This document shows, one piece after another, positions 24,864 to 33,919 of a DNA stretch of 64,000 nucleotides (the stretch's first letter is position 1; the number at the start of each line of letters is the position of its first letter). Below the pieces are notes generated by a model. That model was given only the letters and a program-made list of their open reading frames with translations, did not search any database and was not told where the DNA came from. This DNA is from Pseudomonas parakoreensis. Lineage in GTDB: Bacteria; Pseudomonadota; Gammaproteobacteria; Pseudomonadales; Pseudomonadaceae. The stretch spans positions 22,197 to 86,196 of the forward strand of contig NZ_BQHY01000020.1 in assembly GCF_021602155.1 (NCBI RefSeq), read 5' to 3'. The translations under genes were made by a program, and so were the position numbers.

Positions 24864-25445
24864 TTAAATGCCTGATTCGTTCTGTTCACGGGCCAGGCGT
24901 CGTTCCTGGGCCTGTTTCTGCAAGATATAGCGGGCGAGCAACTGGCGTTGGGCGTCGGTCAAGTGTTCGAACTCGGTGCCGACGTCGTAGCCATCGCCCT
25001 TGCGGTCGCAATGGGTGACGCGGGCACGCAGCAGCAGGCCCAGTGCCTGCGGCATCAGCACCAGTTTCACCGACAGGTGCGCGCCCGTGGCGATCGGCGT
25101 CGGGTGCTGAAAGTCGATTCCGCCTTCGGAGAGGATCACCGGCTGCGGCTCGCCGATATGGCCGAGCACGGTCAGGGCGACCACCTGACTGAGCAGGTCG
25201 ATGCGTTTGTTCTGGGATTTGAGGAACGCGGCGATGGCCCGGTCGCGCTCGCTGATCTGGCGCAACAGGTGCTGCGACTCGAATTCGCTCAGGTGCAGTT
25301 CGCTGAGCAGGTTGAACAGCGGGGAAGCATCCTGCAACACTTCCTGGCCTGCGGCTTCGGGAGCGGACAGGGGCCGAATTTCCAGTGCGATCATGTCCTC
25401 GATACGGTAGTATTCGCGGCGATCTTCTTCATCTAATGTCGACAT
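24864..25445 (-). CDS. PilZ-domain protein, probable c-di-GMP effector
   Basis: A 193-residue soluble protein. The N-terminal segment RREYYRIED carries the RxxxR motif that binds cyclic di-GMP. The second motif, normally D/N-x-S-x-x-G, appears as ILSEGGIDF, with Ile in place of the acidic or amide residue, so binding may be weakened. The middle is helical (LLRQISERDRAIAAFLKSQNKR), and the C-terminus ends in a charged helix (AQERRLAREQNE). It precedes the phosphodiesterase gene and is divergent from lolC. The target is unknown. Confidence 0.8.
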   Translation of the reverse strand: MSTLDEEDRREYYRIEDMIALEIRPLSAPEAAGQEVLQDASPLFNLLSELHLSEFESQHLLRQISERDRAIAAFLKSQNKRIDLLSQVVALTVLGHIGEPQPVILSEGGIDFQHPTPIATGAHLSVKLVLMPQALGLLLRARVTHCDRKGDGYDVGTEFEHLTDAQRQLLARYILQKQAQERRLAREQNESGI

Positions 25446-25539
25446 GGCGAACCCATGGTAGCGGCGGTGGTCTGAGTGTAAAGCTGGTTATCGACCCCCG
25501 CCACAAGGACGTTCCTTTTCCCTCCGAACAAGCCCCGAC

Positions 25540-26790
25540 ATGTTCAGACCTCTCTTCGTATTTATCGGCACGCGTTATACCCGTGCAAAGCGTCGCAATC
25601 ATTTTGTGTCATTCATTTCCCTGACTTCGATGATCGGGCTCGCCCTCGGCGTGATCGTGATGATCGTGGTGCTCTCGGTGATGAACGGCTTCGATCATGA
25701 GATGCGTACCCGCGTGCTGGGCATGGTGCCCCACGCGACCCTTGAAACCGGCGAACCGATCAACGATTGGCAGAGCCTGGCCGCCAAGGTCAAGCGCAAC
25801 CCGGAGGTAACGGCCGTTGCGCCGTTTACTCAGATGCAGGGTTTGCTGACCAACAACGGCCAGGTGTCCAAGGTGTTGCTCAACGCCATCGACCCCGCGC
25901 TCGAGCGCAATGTGTCGATCATCGACAACTTCATGAAGCAGGGCAAACTCGACGATTTGACGCCGGGCAGCTTCGGCATCGTCATCGGCGACAAGGCCGC
26001 GACCAAGCTCGGCGTGGGCCTGGGTGACAAAGTCACCTTCGTCGCGCCGGAGGTCAGCGTGACCCCGGCCGGGATGTTCCCGCGCATGAAGCGCTTTACC
26101 GTGGTCGGCATCTTCCATGTCGGCGCCGGTGAGCTGGACGGCTATCTGGGCGTCACCAACCTGCAGGATCTGGCGAAGATGCACCGCTGGAAGCCTGATC
26201 AGGTGCAGGGCATCCGATTGAAGTTCGATGATCTGTTCCAGGCGCCGCGCGTGGCCTGGACCATCGCCCAGCAGTTGGGCGAAGACCATTACTACGCCCG
26301 CGACTGGACCCGTACCCATGGCAACCTGTATCAGGCAATCCGCATGGAAAAAGCCATGATCGGTCTGCTGTTGCTGCTGATCGTCGCGGTGGCTGCGTTC
26401 AACATCATTTCCACGCTGGTGATGGTGGTGAATGACAAGAAGAGCGACATCGCCATTCTGCGTACCCTCGGCGCTACGCCGGGGACGATCATGCGTACGT
26501 TCATGGTGCAGGGCACCGTGATCGGCGTGGTCGGTACGGCGATTGGTGCGGTGGTCGGGATCTTCGCCGCGCTCAACGTCAGCGCTGCGATTTCCGCCCT
26601 TGAAGGGCTGATCGGCCACAAGTTTCTCAACGCCGACGTGTATTTCATCGATTACCTGCCGTCGCAGGTGCAGAGCCAGGACGTGGTCATGGTCTGCGCC
26701 GCTGCGTTGGTCCTGAGTTTCCTCGCCACCCTGTATCCCGCCTGGCGTGCTGCGCGCACCCAGCCGGCGGAGGCGCTACGTTATGAGTGA
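25540..26790 (+). CDS. lolC: Lipoprotein-releasing system permease LolC
   Basis: Inner membrane subunit of the LolCDE ABC machine that passes outer-membrane lipoproteins to LolA. The 416-residue protein has one N-terminal membrane segment ([20 protein letters not shown]), a large periplasmic domain, and three C-terminal segments starting near residue 270, with the FtsX-type signature [21 protein letters not shown]. The start [19 protein letters not shown] is repeated in LolE at 27654. It overlaps lolD by eight bases. Confidence 0.96.
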   Translation: MFRPLFVFIGTRYTRAKRRNHFVSFISLTSMIGLALGVIVMIVVLSVMNGFDHEMRTRVLGMVPHATLETGEPINDWQSLAAKVKRNPEVTAVAPFTQMQGLLTNNGQVSKVLLNAIDPALERNVSIIDNFMKQGKLDDLTPGSFGIVIGDKAATKLGVGLGDKVTFVAPEVSVTPAGMFPRMKRFTVVGIFHVGAGELDGYLGVTNLQDLAKMHRWKPDQVQGIRLKFDDLFQAPRVAWTIAQQLGEDHYYARDWTRTHGNLYQAIRMEKAMIGLLLLLIVAVAAFNIISTLVMVVNDKKSDIAILRTLGATPGTIMRTFMVQGTVIGVVGTAIGAVVGIFAALNVSAAISALEGLIGHKFLNADVYFIDYLPSQVQSQDVVMVCAAALVLSFLATLYPAWRAARTQPAEALRYE

Positions 26791-27484
26791 GTCGGGCATG
26801 AGTGATAAAGCAATCTTGAGTTGCCGCAACCTGGGCAAATCCTACGAGGAAGGCCCGGAGTCGGTGCAAGTGTTGGCCGGTCTGCAATTGGAGTTGCACC
26901 CGGGCGAGCGTGTGGCGATCGTCGGCAAATCCGGTTCGGGCAAAAGTACCTTGCTCAACCTGCTGGGCGGTCTCGACACCCCAACCGAGGGCAGCGTCTG
27001 GCTTGACGGCGAAGAACTGTCAGCGCTGAGCGAAAAGAAGCGTGGCCTGCTGCGTAACCGTGCCCTCGGGTTCGTGTACCAGTTCCACCACTTGCTGCCG
27101 GAATTCACCGCACTGGAAAACGTCTGCATGCCGTTGCTGATCGGCAAGACCGCGATCCCGCAAGCACGTCAGCGTGCTACCGCGTTGCTGGAGCGTGTCG
27201 GTCTGGGCCATCGTCTGGAGCACAAACCGGCCGAGCTTTCCGGTGGCGAGCGCCAGCGTGTGGCCATCGCCCGTGCGCTGGTGAACAATCCGGGCCTGGT
27301 GATGCTCGACGAGCCGACCGGCAACCTCGATTCGCACACCGCCGAAGGCATTCAGGACTTGATGCTGGAACTCAGCACTTCGATGCGCACGGCGTTCCTG
27401 GTGGTGACTCACGACATGAACCTGGCCCGCCAGATGGACCGCGTCCTGCAACTGCAGGAAGGCTGCCTGACTCCAATCGCTTAA
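26783..27484 (+). CDS. lolD: Lipoprotein-releasing system ATP-binding protein LolD
   Basis: ABC ATPase of 233 residues. It shows Walker [15 protein letters not shown], the Q-loop [17 protein letters not shown], which is typical of LolD, the ABC signature [15 protein letters not shown], and Walker [13 protein letters not shown]. The ATG at 26783 overlaps the end of lolC and is nine bases after GGAGG; an ATG 15 bases later is an alternative. It powers transfer of lipoproteins by LolC and LolE. Confidence 0.97.
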   Translation: MSESGMSDKAILSCRNLGKSYEEGPESVQVLAGLQLELHPGERVAIVGKSGSGKSTLLNLLGGLDTPTEGSVWLDGEELSALSEKKRGLLRNRALGFVYQFHHLLPEFTALENVCMPLLIGKTAIPQARQRATALLERVGLGHRLEHKPAELSGGERQRVAIARALVNNPGLVMLDEPTGNLDSHTAEGIQDLMLELSTSMRTAFLVVTHDMNLARQMDRVLQLQEGCLTPIA

Positions 27485-27496
27485 GAGCTACTGCGC

Positions 27497-27585
27497 TCGG
27501 AAATACTGCGTTAAAAACAGGCTCGGAATGCTCATTTGCAGCCAGTAGACTCCGCTTCCTCGCCTGTTTTTGCCTTGTCTTTCCT
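27497..27585 (+). repeat. Long hairpin element between lolD and lolE
   Basis: AAAAACAGGC at 27513-27522 pairs perfectly with GCCTGTTTTT at 27562-27571, with a 39-base loop that ends in CTTCCTC. The sequence resembles an intergenic element I remember from many Pseudomonas genomes (a GGCTCGGAATGCTCATTT core and a TCCGCTTCCTCGCCTG end), but this cannot be verified here. The stem followed by a T-run could act as a partial terminator within the lol operon. Confidence 0.55.
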
Positions 27586-27653
27586 TCGCTCGCTACGCTC
27601 TCAAACGATTGGCCGCTTTTTTAAGCTTGATTTTTTATACGGTGCCCCAGCGA

Positions 27654-28898
27654 ATGTTCAGACCGTTATCGATCTTTATCGGCACGCGCTATACCCGCGC
27701 CAAGCGCCGCAATCGCTTTGTTTCGTTCATCTCGATGACTTCGATGATCGGGCTCGCCCTCGGCGTGCTGGCGATGATCGTGGTGCTGTCGGTGATGAAC
27801 GGCTTCCAGCGCGAAATGAGCTCGCGCATCCTTGGCATGGTGCCGCACGCGACCATCGTTGGCGTCAAGCCGATCGATGACTGGCAGCCGGTGGCCGCTG
27901 CCGCGCTGAAAAATCCCGAAGTGACCGCCGCCGTGCCGTTCACCGAGATGGAAGGCATGCTGTCTTACAAGGGCTTGATGCAGCCGATCCAGATCAGCGG
28001 TGTCGATCCGGCTCAGGAAGGCAAGGTGTCGATCGTGGCCCAGCACATCGTGCAGGGGCGTCTTGATGATCTGAAGCCGGGTGAATTCGGCGTGGTAATC
28101 GGTGAAATCACCGCGCGCCGCTTCCGTCTCAATGTCGGCGACAAGATCACCCTGATCGTCCCGGAAGTCAGCAGCGCACCGGGGGGCATCACCCCGCGCA
28201 TGCAACGGCTGAACGTGGTCGGTGTGTTCAAGGTAGGCGCCGAGCTGGACGGCTCGATGGGCCTGATCCACGTGGCCGATGCCGCGACCATGCAGCACTG
28301 GCAGCCGAATCAGGTGCAGAGCGTGCGCCTGGCGGTGAAGGATCTGTACGCCGCGCCGAAAGTCTCCTCGGACATTGCCGCAGGCCTGGGCGCCGAGTTC
28401 AAGGCTGACGACTGGACCCACACCCAGGGCAGTCTGTTCAGCGCGATGAAAATGGAAAAAACCATGATCGGCCTGCTGTTGCTGATGATTGTCGCTGTGG
28501 CGGCGTTCAACATCATCGCCACGCTGATCATGGTGGTGAACGACAAAGGCGCGGATATCGCGATTCTGCGCACCATCGGCGCCACGCCACGGCAGATCAT
28601 GGCGATTTTCATGGTGCAGGGCACGGTGATCGGCATTGTCGGCACATTGATTGGCGGTGTGCTCGGCGTGATTGCCGCGCTGAACGTCAGCGAGATGGTC
28701 GGCTGGGTCGAGCGCGTCACCGGGCAGCACATCTTCAGTTCCGACGTGTACTTCGTCAGCAACCTGCCTTCGGAATTGCAGGGCGGGGATGTGCTGTTGA
28801 TCTGCTCGGCGGGCTTTATTCTGAGCTTCCTGGCGACGGTGTACCCGGCGTTGCGGGCGGCGAAGATCGAGCCGGCTCACGCGCTGAGATATTCCTGA
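27654..28898 (+). CDS. lolE: Lipoprotein-releasing system permease LolE (LolC paralogue)
   Basis: The second permease of LolCDE, 414 residues, strongly similar to LolC along its whole length (shared start [14 protein letters not shown], shared core [19 protein letters not shown], and shared AILRTIGATPRQIMAIFMVQG). One N-terminal and three C-terminal membrane segments flank a periplasmic domain. The ATG at 27654 matches the LolC start; the frame stays open 28 codons upstream but that part has no family match. It is separated from lolD by 169 bases holding a long hairpin. Confidence 0.95.
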   Translation: MFRPLSIFIGTRYTRAKRRNRFVSFISMTSMIGLALGVLAMIVVLSVMNGFQREMSSRILGMVPHATIVGVKPIDDWQPVAAAALKNPEVTAAVPFTEMEGMLSYKGLMQPIQISGVDPAQEGKVSIVAQHIVQGRLDDLKPGEFGVVIGEITARRFRLNVGDKITLIVPEVSSAPGGITPRMQRLNVVGVFKVGAELDGSMGLIHVADAATMQHWQPNQVQSVRLAVKDLYAAPKVSSDIAAGLGAEFKADDWTHTQGSLFSAMKMEKTMIGLLLLMIVAVAAFNIIATLIMVVNDKGADIAILRTIGATPRQIMAIFMVQGTVIGIVGTLIGGVLGVIAALNVSEMVGWVERVTGQHIFSSDVYFVSNLPSELQGGDVLLICSAGFILSFLATVYPALRAAKIEPAHALRYS

Positions 28899-28910
28899 GC
28901 GCTGAAATCG

Positions 28911-29005
28911 CCATCGCGGGCAAGCCCGCTCCCACAGGTATTGAGTTGCGTCACCATTATGTGAACGACACAAAACACTGTGGGAGCGGGCTTGCCCGCG
29001 ATGGG
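28911..29005. repeat. REPIN: inverted pair of REP elements
   Basis: CATCGCGGGCAAGCCCGC at 28912 and the inverted GCGGGCTTGCCCGCGATG ending at 29004 enclose a spacer of about 45 bases. It lies between convergent lolE and copS. The CCCGC type differs from the CCAGC type at 11225 and 19969. Confidence 0.88.
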
Positions 29006-29021
29006 GCCGTACCTGCTGGCC

Positions 29022-30371
29022 TCAAGCCTCCTTGGGCAACTCGATCACAAACCGCGTCCACCCCGCAGCCGATTCGCAACGGATCTGCCCACCATGCGCC
29101 CGGACGATCGATTGGGTAATCGCCAGCCCCAACCCTGCATGCTCACTGCTGCCTTCCTGCCGCGCCGGATCGGCGCGATAGAACCGGTCAAACAGCCGTG
29201 GTAACAGCTCTGCCGAAATCTCTTCGCCACTGTTCTCCACCGACACCTGCACCGCATGCGGCTGATCGACGATGGACAGGCGTACGCTGCCCGCCACCGG
29301 AGTAAAGCGCAGCGCGTTATCCAGCAGATTCGACAAGGCCCGGCGCAGCATGCTGCGATCGCCCTCTATTCGCGCATGACCTTCACGGCTCAGCGTCACC
29401 CCGGCGTCTTCGGCCAGTGGCGCAAAGAATTCGAGCAACACATCGCTTTCATCCGCCAGCTCCAGCGCCTCGCGCTTGGGCATCAGCAGACCATGGTCAG
29501 CCTTGGCCAGATAAAGCATGTCGTTGACCAGTTGGGCCATCCATTGCAGTTCTTCGAGGTTGCTGTGCAGGGCTTCGCGGTAATCCTCAAGCGGCCGCGG
29601 GCGGGTGAGGGTGACCTGGGTGTGGGTCAGCAGGTTCGACAGCGGTGTGCGCAGTTCATGGGCGATGTCGGCAGAAAACGCCGACAGCCGTTGAAACGAG
29701 TCATCGAGGCGTCCGAGCATGGCGTTGAAGCTGTGGGCCATTTCTGCCAGCTCCGGCGGCATTTGCGCTTCCGGCAGTCGGGCATTCAGCGATTGTGCGG
29801 AAATCCCACGGGCGACTGCACTCATGCGCCGCAGTGGGCGCAAGCCGCTGCGCGCCGCCCACGCGCCGAGCAGCGCGGTGGCCAGGGCCGACAAGCCGAC
29901 GGTCAGCCAGATCAGATGCTGCATGCGTTGCAGGAAGTGCTGGTGATGGGTGATGTCCAGCAGCAGCGTCAGTTGTGGTGTATCGGACTTGTCCGGGTAG
30001 AGCGGGGCGTTGAGCACGCGGTAGTCGGCGCCGTCATGGCTGATGGTCGACAGGCCGGATTGTTTCGGCAACTCCGTAGGGATCTGCGTCGAACTGTCGT
30101 ACCAGCGCTGGCCGTCACTGCCGGTAATACGCAGCGCCAGATCGGCCTGGCGGCTCAGCTCATCCGCCAGCCGCGCCTCACGCTGAGCGGGTTGCACATC
30201 CTGCAAGGCCCGGCGCAGGCCGATCAGTTTGCCATCCAGCAATTGCTGATCGAGCTCAATAAAGTGCGCCTCGCTGGCGCGGCTGAACAGCACCCCGGCG
30301 AACAGCGAGACCACGGCGGTGCACGCGGCAAACAGCAGAGCCAGACGAGAACTCAGCGACAGGCGACGCAT
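29022..30371 (-). CDS. copS: Heavy-metal sensor histidine kinase, CopS/CusS type
   Basis: Inner membrane sensor of 449 residues. A first membrane segment (residues 8-28) and a second (about 153-173) flank a periplasmic sensor domain. HAMP, the phosphoacceptor His in SADIAHELRTPLSNLL and the ATPase motifs DNALRFTP and GLGLAITQSIV follow. The ATG overlaps the copR stop by one base, so the pair is translationally coupled. A copper role is inferred from the divergent cupredoxin gene and from the operator at 31115. Confidence 0.9.
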   Translation of the reverse strand: MRRLSLSSRLALLFAACTAVVSLFAGVLFSRASEAHFIELDQQLLDGKLIGLRRALQDVQPAQREARLADELSRQADLALRITGSDGQRWYDSSTQIPTELPKQSGLSTISHDGADYRVLNAPLYPDKSDTPQLTLLLDITHHQHFLQRMQHLIWLTVGLSALATALLGAWAARSGLRPLRRMSAVARGISAQSLNARLPEAQMPPELAEMAHSFNAMLGRLDDSFQRLSAFSADIAHELRTPLSNLLTHTQVTLTRPRPLEDYREALHSNLEELQWMAQLVNDMLYLAKADHGLLMPKREALELADESDVLLEFFAPLAEDAGVTLSREGHARIEGDRSMLRRALSNLLDNALRFTPVAGSVRLSIVDQPHAVQVSVENSGEEISAELLPRLFDRFYRADPARQEGSSEHAGLGLAITQSIVRAHGGQIRCESAAGWTRFVIELPKEA

Positions 30372-31051
30372 CAGGCTGGACGCTCTTCAAGCACGTAACC
30401 CATGCCACGCACGGTGTGGATCAGTTTGTTGGGGAAGTCATCGTCGATCTTCAGACGCAGGCGACGGATCGCCACTTCGATCACGTTGGTGTCGCTGTCG
30501 AAGTTCATGTCCCAGACTTGCGAGGCAATCAACGATTTCGGCAACACTTCACCCTGACGGCGCAGGAGCATTTCCAGCAGGGCGAATTCTTTGGCGGTGA
30601 GGTCGATGCGCTGGCCACTGCGTTCGACCCGGCGGCGAATCAGGTCCAGGCGCAGGTCGGCCAGTTGCAGGCTGGTTTCCTGGGGTGCCGCACTGCCCCG
30701 GCGTAGCAGGCTGCGCACCCGCGCCAGCAACTCGGAGAAGGCGAACGGTTTGACCAGATAGTCGTCGGCGCCGAGTTCGAGGCCATGAACCCGATCCTCG
30801 ACTGCATCTTTGGCGGTAAGAAACAGTACCGGCGTGTCGAGGCCGGCACTGCGCACTGCTTGCAGAATCTGCCAGCCACTGCGCCCGGGCAGCATCACGT
30901 CGAGAATCAGCAGCGCATAATCACCGCTCAACGCCAGTTGCTGGCCGCTGTTGCCGTCGGCCACCAGTTCGGTGTTGAACCCGGCCTCGGTCAAGCCCTG
31001 GCGCAGGTAGTGGCCGGTTTTCGGTTGGTCTTCGACGATCAGCAGTTTCAT
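30371..31051 (-). CDS. copR: Response regulator, CopR type (OmpR family)
   Basis: DNA-binding response regulator of 226 residues. The receiver has the acidic pair in [11 protein letters not shown], the phosphoacceptor Asp in [13 protein letters not shown] (Asp51) and the Lys in [14 protein letters not shown]. The winged helix ends with the recognition region [19 protein letters not shown] and RGMGYVLEE. It forms an operon with copS. A CusR/CopR-type box at 31115-31129 lies in the divergent control region, which suggests it controls both itself and the cupredoxin gene. Confidence 0.92.
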   Translation of the reverse strand: MKLLIVEDQPKTGHYLRQGLTEAGFNTELVADGNSGQQLALSGDYALLILDVMLPGRSGWQILQAVRSAGLDTPVLFLTAKDAVEDRVHGLELGADDYLVKPFAFSELLARVRSLLRRGSAAPQETSLQLADLRLDLIRRRVERSGQRIDLTAKEFALLEMLLRRQGEVLPKSLIASQVWDMNFDSDTNVIEVAIRRLRLKIDDDFPNKLIHTVRGMGYVLEERPA

Positions 31052-31114
31052 GGGCGACTCGGATATAGAGAAACGAAAGCGTTATACCGTGGTAACGGAC
31101 GGCGCGCGCCAACC

Positions 31115-31129
31115 TGACAAAGTTGTAAT
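31115..31129. promoter_or_regulatory. CopR/CusR-type operator (cop box)
   Basis: TGACAAAGTTGTAAT matches the CusR/CopR box pattern TGACAA-N2-TTGTCAT with one change. A further half-repeat, TGTCAGG at 31135-31141, pairs with CCTGACA at 31113-31119. It lies between the divergent copR and cupredoxin genes, 63 bases upstream of copR. Confidence 0.8.
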
Positions 31130-31206
31130 CTGCCTGTCAGGTAGCTGCCAGCGCAGGCGGGCTAGAGTTTCCCACAGGCTGAACCTTTTCTTGTTGGAGT
31201 ATGACC

Positions 31207-31740
31207 ATGTTTTTGCGCAGCCCTCTGGCCGTCGCCGCCTGCTTGCTGGCACTGAGTTCACCTGTCTGGGCCGCTCCCGCACACACTTATGATTTTGGCC
31301 AACCGGCACCAGCAGCCAAGGCTACTCGCAGCATTGAAGTTGTACTGAACGACATGTCGTTCGACCCCAAGGCGATTCAGGTCAAGGCCGGTGAGACGGT
31401 TCGCTTTGTCCTGGTGAATAAAGGCCAGTTGCTGCACGAATTCAACCTCGGTGACGCGGCGATGCATGCCCAGCACCAGCAGGAAATGTTGCAGATGCAG
31501 CAAAGCGGCATGCTGACGCCTACCGGCATGAAAGAAATGTCCCACGACATGGCGGGCATGGATCACGGCAGCATGGGCCACGGCATGAAGCACGACGACC
31601 CCAACAGCGTGCTGGTCGAGCCGGGCAAGACCGCGGAGCTGACCTGGACCTTCAGCAAGGCCACCAGCCTGGAATTCGCCTGCAATATTCCCGGTCACTA
31701 CCAGGCGGGCATGGTCGGCAAACTGACTGTCAGTCAGTAA
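31207..31740 (+). CDS. Periplasmic cupredoxin-domain copper protein
   Basis: Secreted protein of 177 residues. A signal peptide (MFLRSPLAVAACLLALSS, cleavage after about AWA/AP) is followed by a blue-copper fold. The type 1 copper ligands are visible: His in LLHEFNLG, and Cys, His and Met in FACNIPGHYQAGM. Between them is a Met/His-rich insert (about residues 85-135, with MKEMSHDMAGMDHG and MGHGMKHDD) likely to bind extra copper. The ATG at 31207 sits seven bases after GGAG; the ATG at 31201 is too close. Similar proteins (CopI-like) serve copper tolerance. Regulation by the adjacent copRS is inferred. Confidence 0.88.
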   Translation: MFLRSPLAVAACLLALSSPVWAAPAHTYDFGQPAPAAKATRSIEVVLNDMSFDPKAIQVKAGETVRFVLVNKGQLLHEFNLGDAAMHAQHQQEMLQMQQSGMLTPTGMKEMSHDMAGMDHGSMGHGMKHDDPNSVLVEPGKTAELTWTFSKATSLEFACNIPGHYQAGMVGKLTVSQ

Positions 31741-31801
31741 GCACTCAAAGGCGGGCGCAAAGGCTGATAGAATCCGCTGATTCTTCAGTCAGGTTTCCGC
31801 C

Positions 31802-32632
31802 ATGCATCCCGCAGCCGAACATTCGCCGCTGGGCAAATCCAGCGAATACATCGCCACGTACACGCCGTCACTGCTGTTCCCGATTCCGCGCACCGCGAAA
31901 TGGGCCGAACTGGGCCTGACCGCTGAAACCCTGCCGTATAAAGGTGTGGATTTCTGGAACTGCTTCGAACTGTCGTGGCTGCTGCCGTCGGGCAAACCGG
32001 TGGTGGCGATCGGTGAATTCAGCATTCCGGCGGATTCGCCGAACATCATCGAATCGAAGTCGTTCAAGTTGTACCTGAACTCGCTGAACCAGACGCCGTT
32101 TGCCGACATCGCCAGCCTGGAAGCGACGCTGGTCAAGGACCTGTCGGCCGCTGCCGGCAAACCGGTCGGCGTGCGCTTACGCAGCCTGAAAGAGGTCGAG
32201 GCCGAAGGCGTCGTGGCGTTGCCGGGCGTGTGCATCGACGATCTGGACATCAGCGTCAGCAACTATGAGCATCCGCGTCCGGAACTGCTGCGTTGCGATG
32301 ATTCGCGAATTGTCGAAGAGAGCGTGCACAGCCATCTGCTCAAATCCAACTGCCCGGTGACCAGCCAGCCAGACTGGGGCAGCGTGGTCGTGGAATATCG
32401 TGGCGCGGCGCTGGATCACGCCAGTCTGCTGGAATACATCGTCAGCTTCCGCCAGCACTCGGACTTCCACGAGCAGTGTGTGGAGCGGATCTTCCTCGAC
32501 CTGCAGCGTTTGCTGAAGCCGGAGAAGCTCACGGTGTTTGCGCGGTATGTGCGTCGCGGCGGGCTGGATATCAACCCGTATCGCAGCACCGAAGCGGTCC
32601 AACTGCCGAACCACCGACTGGTCCGTCAGTAA
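31802..32632 (+). CDS. queF: NADPH-dependent 7-cyano-7-deazaguanine reductase (QueF, long form)
   Basis: Reduces preQ0 to preQ1 in queuosine synthesis, in the cytoplasm. The 276 residues are of the two-domain E. coli-like type. An N-terminal part ([15 protein letters not shown], with the substrate segment [20 protein letters not shown]) is followed by the catalytic Cys in [16 protein letters not shown] and by [13 protein letters not shown] with the substrate-binding Glu. It is not preceded by a recognisable preQ1 riboswitch. Same order as in P. aeruginosa, where cop genes and queF are close (from memory). Confidence 0.96.
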   Translation: MHPAAEHSPLGKSSEYIATYTPSLLFPIPRTAKWAELGLTAETLPYKGVDFWNCFELSWLLPSGKPVVAIGEFSIPADSPNIIESKSFKLYLNSLNQTPFADIASLEATLVKDLSAAAGKPVGVRLRSLKEVEAEGVVALPGVCIDDLDISVSNYEHPRPELLRCDDSRIVEESVHSHLLKSNCPVTSQPDWGSVVVEYRGAALDHASLLEYIVSFRQHSDFHEQCVERIFLDLQRLLKPEKLTVFARYVRRGGLDINPYRSTEAVQLPNHRLVRQ

Positions 32633-32711
32633 GATCAAAAGATCGCAGCCTGCGGCAGCTCCTACATGAGATTCCCTGTAGGAGCTGCCGCAGGCTGCGA
32701 TCTTTTGCTTT
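32633..32711. repeat. REP-like inverted repeat, possible bidirectional terminator
   Basis: AAAGATCGCAGCCTGCGGCAGCTCCTAC and its inverted copy (here described, not quoted in full) surround a 12-base centre: a stem of about 28 pairs, ending in CTTTTGCTTTTTTG. It lies right after the queF stop and before the minus-strand DUF4404 gene end. It belongs to a second repeat type, also present at 49173, whose core is GCAGCTCCTAC. Confidence 0.8.
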
Positions 32712-32728
32712 TTTGGGATACCCGGGAA

Positions 32729-32992
32729 TCAGATCCCCATGCTGCCCAGCGCATTGACGATATTGCGCAGGGTGCCGGCAATGGCCGGGTGTTCGAGTTC
32801 AAAGCGGTCAACCGCCAGGTTCACGCCATCGGCGATACTGGCGTCCTGGGTGGCGCTTTCCAGTTTGATTTCGGTTTCAATCTGCGCCATCAGCGCATGC
32901 AAATCTTCACGCTCGGCTTCGGACAGCGGCGGATTCTGCTCCAGCTGCTCGCGCAGGGTGTCGATTTGTTTTTGCAGTTCTTGGGCGGGCAT
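32729..32992 (-). CDS. DUF4404 family protein
   Basis: A small acidic protein of 87 residues. The first part is coiled-coil-like (QELQKQIDTLREQLEQN), followed by a heptad-rich stretch (EREDLHALMAQIETEIKLE) and a C-terminal helix (ELEHPAIAGTLRNIVNALG) that matches DUF4404 in composition. AAAGGAAACC precedes the ATG. No function is known. Confidence 0.8.
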   Translation of the reverse strand: MPAQELQKQIDTLREQLEQNPPLSEAEREDLHALMAQIETEIKLESATQDASIADGVNLAVDRFELEHPAIAGTLRNIVNALGSMGI

Positions 32993-33100
32993 GGTGGTTT
33001 CCTTTTATCAAGAGGCACTGGCATTGACCGCAGCCGCGCGCCAAAGGTCTATGGCTGACCTTTAGATTAATCCACTCTGCTGCAACCTGCATGATCCCGG

Positions 33101-33721
33101 TCAGGGCTTTTCGCCCTTGAGGCGGCGCAGGTTGATGTCGGCCAGGCAGGTGTCGAGTTCGCCCAGATGATCGATCACCGAATGCACGCCCAGATTGAAC
33201 AACTGCAGGGTCGCCTTGCCGCGGCGCTGTTCGCGTTCCTGTTGGCTCAAGGCTTGCCACTCGCTCGGCGACAGGCCGCACAACGAGCCGCAGGAAGCCA
33301 GGCCAATGGTCCACAGCCCGGCGTTGAGGCCCGCTTGCAGCAGGCGCGGCTCGCCACTGACCAGCACGCAGCCATCCAGGCGGCTGACGTTCAAGCCCAT
33401 CAGTGCCTGCCAGCAGGCATTCGGCGCGGGCCATGGATTGTTTGTTGCTGAATATTGCGTCGGTTTGATCCACGCCGGCAGAGAGGCCGCCAGGGGATGC
33501 GCGAGGGCAGGGGGCAGTTCATCGATCCACGCACAGGGAATCTGCTGGCGCTGCAGGCTGAGCAGGCTGTCAAGGGCGCCGGGTGTGGCGTCGGTGTGCT
33601 CGGGCAGCATGCTGGCGTGTTGCCGGGCACGGGCACCGAAATCCACCAGACAGCCACTGAGTCCGAACAGCACGGCGGTCAGGCCGGGCGCGGCGACAGG
33701 CAAGGCTTCAGCGTGGGTCAT
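33101..33721 (-). CDS. HAD-like protein related to phosphonoacetaldehyde hydrolase, likely inactive
   Basis: A 206-residue protein. The C-terminal half follows phosphonatase (PhnX) closely: AGLNAGLWTIGLASCGSLCGLSPSEWQ, then GVHSVIDHLGEL. The N-terminal motif is VLFGLSGCLVDFGARA, where active PhnX has FDWAGT-type Asp residues; both expected Asp positions of HAD motif I are missing here (Gly and Ser or Gly instead). The cap is shorter than in PhnX. A pseudoenzyme or a regulatory protein is the best reading; P. aeruginosa has a related gene in this neighbourhood (PA2803, from memory). AGGGACG precedes the ATG. It is divergent from mlaA. Confidence 0.7.
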   Translation of the reverse strand: MTHAEALPVAAPGLTAVLFGLSGCLVDFGARARQHASMLPEHTDATPGALDSLLSLQRQQIPCAWIDELPPALAHPLAASLPAWIKPTQYSATNNPWPAPNACWQALMGLNVSRLDGCVLVSGEPRLLQAGLNAGLWTIGLASCGSLCGLSPSEWQALSQQEREQRRGKATLQLFNLGVHSVIDHLGELDTCLADINLRRLKGEKP

Positions 33722-33919
33722 GGCAACGTCCCTGAAATAGTCACGAGGTTAGGCGACATCGGTGACAGCTGGATGACAGGTGTGTGAAGGCGCGCTCTGG
33801 AAACGTCCTGCATTACTCTTGACAGGTAGACTGCCCAAAACGGCTTTTGCGCTTATACTAGCGGTCTTAACGCTTGGGCCGACGGTGCCCGCGCCAGTAC
33901 GAATCCAAGGAGCTTTTCT

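Noticed and set aside
31741-31801. preQ1 riboswitch upstream of queF
   Set aside because: Only 61 bases lie between the genes and no preQ1 aptamer-like hairpin and A-rich tail was found.
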